DNA of 64,000 nt, from assembly GCF_025263565.1 (NCBI RefSeq), contig NZ_CP079868.1:1-64000 (forward strand), given 5' to 3'. A program made the position numbers and the translations under genes. The stretch comes from Mycobacterium sp. SMC-8. GTDB lineage: Bacteria > Actinomycetota > Actinomycetes > Mycobacteriales > Mycobacteriaceae. Under the pieces are notes generated by a model. That model did not search any database. It saw only the letters and a program-made list of their open reading frames with translations, and was not told where the DNA came from. Below are positions 62,951-64,000 of the stretch, in pieces; position 1 is the stretch's first letter, and each line of letters starts with the position of its first letter.

Positions 62951-64000
62951 CCTGGATACACCGATTAGGTGGCGGCCTGGGTGGGTTGAAACAGCGAAAT
63001 GCCCTGTCGTGGTGGGAGAATGAGATTTGTTCAGGATCCAATTCAGCCACTACGAAGGGCATCTCGTAGATGCAACTATCTCACACTCGGCCCGTCGCGG
63101 CGGCCCGCTTCGATGATCCGAACCTGGTGTCGTGCGCCGGACTGGTCCCGATCACCGCGTTGGCGCAAGAATGCGGTCTGGCCGCGTTGGCTGATGAGCA
63201 CCTCACGGTGCCCACGGACAAGGGCTCCAACGCGGGGGCGAAGGTGAGCGCGCTGGTCGCGGGGATGGTCGCTGGCGCGGACAGCATCGACGATATGCGC
63301 CTGCTGCGCCACGGCGCGATGCGCACGGTGTTCGACCGTCCGTATGCACCCTCGACGCTGGGCTCGTTCCTGCGGGAATTCAGCTTCGGCCACGTCCGCC
63401 AACTCGACGCCATCGCGGCGCGGGTGCTGGCGAGCCTGCACGAACGCACCCCGGTGCTGGCCGGCATCGACGGCCCCGTGCTGGTCGATCTCGACGACAC
63501 CATCATCGAAGTCCACGGCTACAGCAAGCAAGGATCCGGTTACGGCTACTCCGGAGTCCGGGGTCTCAACGCCCTGCTGGCCACGGTCACCACCGGTCAG
63601 TGTGCTCCGGTGATCGCCGCCCAACGCCTGCGCAAAGGCTCGTGTGGCTCCCCACGCGGAGCTGCCCGCATGATCAGCGACACCCTGTCCACTGTGACAC
63701 GGCTGCGCTCACCCGAGGCCACCAGCAAGCCGCTGGTCCGCGCCGATTCGGCGTTCTACGGTCACCGCAGCGTGGGCGCGGCGCTGCGCGGTGGCGCCGA
63801 GGTGTCGATCACCGTGCCCCTGGACTCGAAAGTCAAGGCTGCGATCGCGGCCATCAACGATGATGCGTGGACCTCGATCGAGTACACCGACGCCGTCTAC
63901 GACGAAAACACCGGCCAATGGATCTCCCGGGCCGAGGTCGCCGAGATCGGATTCACCGCGTTCAGCTCCAAGAAAACCCACCAGCAGGTCCCGGGCCGCT
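62951..64000 (+). mobile_element. IS1380-family element, copy B, cut by the window end
   Basis: Starts CCTGGATACACCGATTAGG, the complement of copy A's right end. The first kilobase is nearly identical to copy A in opposite orientation. The far end is outside the window. Confidence 0.88.
63070..64000 (+). CDS. IS1380-family transposase, copy B, partial
   Basis: The frame is open from ATG 63070 to the window end: 310 codons without the shift found in copy A, because the C run at 63815 has four bases. It contains VLVDLDDTIIEVHGYSKQG, LVRADSAFYG and SSKKTHQQVPGR at the edge. The remaining ~150 residues, with the final Glu region, are outside. Confidence 0.9.
   Translation, partial: MQLSHTRPVAAARFDDPNLVSCAGLVPITALAQECGLAALADEHLTVPTDKGSNAGAKVSALVAGMVAGADSIDDMRLLRHGAMRTVFDRPYAPSTLGSFLREFSFGHVRQLDAIAARVLASLHERTPVLAGIDGPVLVDLDDTIIEVHGYSKQGSGYGYSGVRGLNALLATVTTGQCAPVIAAQRLRKGSCGSPRGAARMISDTLSTVTRLRSPEATSKPLVRADSAFYGHRSVGAALRGGAEVSITVPLDSKVKAAIAAINDDAWTSIEYTDAVYDENTGQWISRAEVAEIGFTAFSSKKTHQQVPGR

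Noticed and set aside
1..64000. CRISPR arrays, rRNA and tRNA genes
   Set aside because: No regularly spaced short repeats and no rRNA or cloverleaf-type segments were recognised by eye; a dedicated search could still find a tRNA fragment.

Overview
The window is high-GC DNA from an actinobacterium. Its transposases (IS1634/IS1549-like, IS21, IS3, IS30, IS630, IS1380) and its codon use suggest a mycobacterium-like host, but no rRNA, tRNA or housekeeping marker is present to prove this. It reads as an accessory region, a genomic island or plasmid segment, heavily colonised by mobile elements. No CRISPR array or RNA gene was recognised.

Layout. (1) 160-20872 was once a short three-gene operon: a 338-aa unknown, a ~402-aa unknown, and a ~515-aa SEC-C-motif protein with a hydrophobic C-terminus. 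It has been broken up by nested insertions: a mini-transposon T1, an IS1634-like element (copy A) carrying an inserted IS1380, an IS21 (A) containing an IS21 (B) containing an IS3 containing an IS30, a third IS21 (C), and IS1634 copy B. Target duplications can be read at almost every junction, and excising the elements in silico restores the host reading frames. (2) 21030-24268 is a minus-strand operon with a small unknown, a large HD phosphohydrolase and a PRTase-CE-like domain; it looks like a nucleotide-metabolising conflict (defence) module. (3) 25529-29018 is element X: a ribbon-helix-helix fragment, a tyrosine-recombinase-like protein lacking the usual catalytic residues, and a DDE-like transposase. 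(4) 29672-36167 resembles an aminocyclitol (aminoglycoside-type) biosynthesis cluster: APH-like kinase, DegT-type aminotransferase, Gfo/Idh/MocA dehydrogenase, an unknown, an amidinotransferase and a 2-deoxy-scyllo-inosose-synthase-like cyclase. A metallophosphoesterase cut by an IS630 follows. (5) 39215-49185 is an island with a thymidine-nucleotide theme: wHTH, thymine-pyrophosphorylase/5-hmdU-kinase-like protein, MazG-thymidylate kinase fusion, C1 protease (cut by a second IS630), ImmA/IrrE peptidase fused to a chagasin-like inhibitor, XRE regulator, AcpS-like transferase, thymidylate-synthase-like protein and a DUF6883-like protein. Most lie in one tightly packed minus-strand operon. (6) 49705-53266 holds an AAA+ ATPase, two zinc-binding-type unknowns and another unknown. 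(7) 53672-59086 is element Y, a paralogue of X, split by T2, a three-gene Mu/Tn7-like transposon. (8) 59087-64000 is an IS3 remnant split by a Tn554-like three-gene element, followed by a second, apparently intact IS1380 running off the window.

Many genes carry single-base indels at short homopolymers, including elements whose other copy is intact. This pattern fits uncorrected base-calling errors at least as well as gene decay, so 'frameshifted' calls should be read with that caution.
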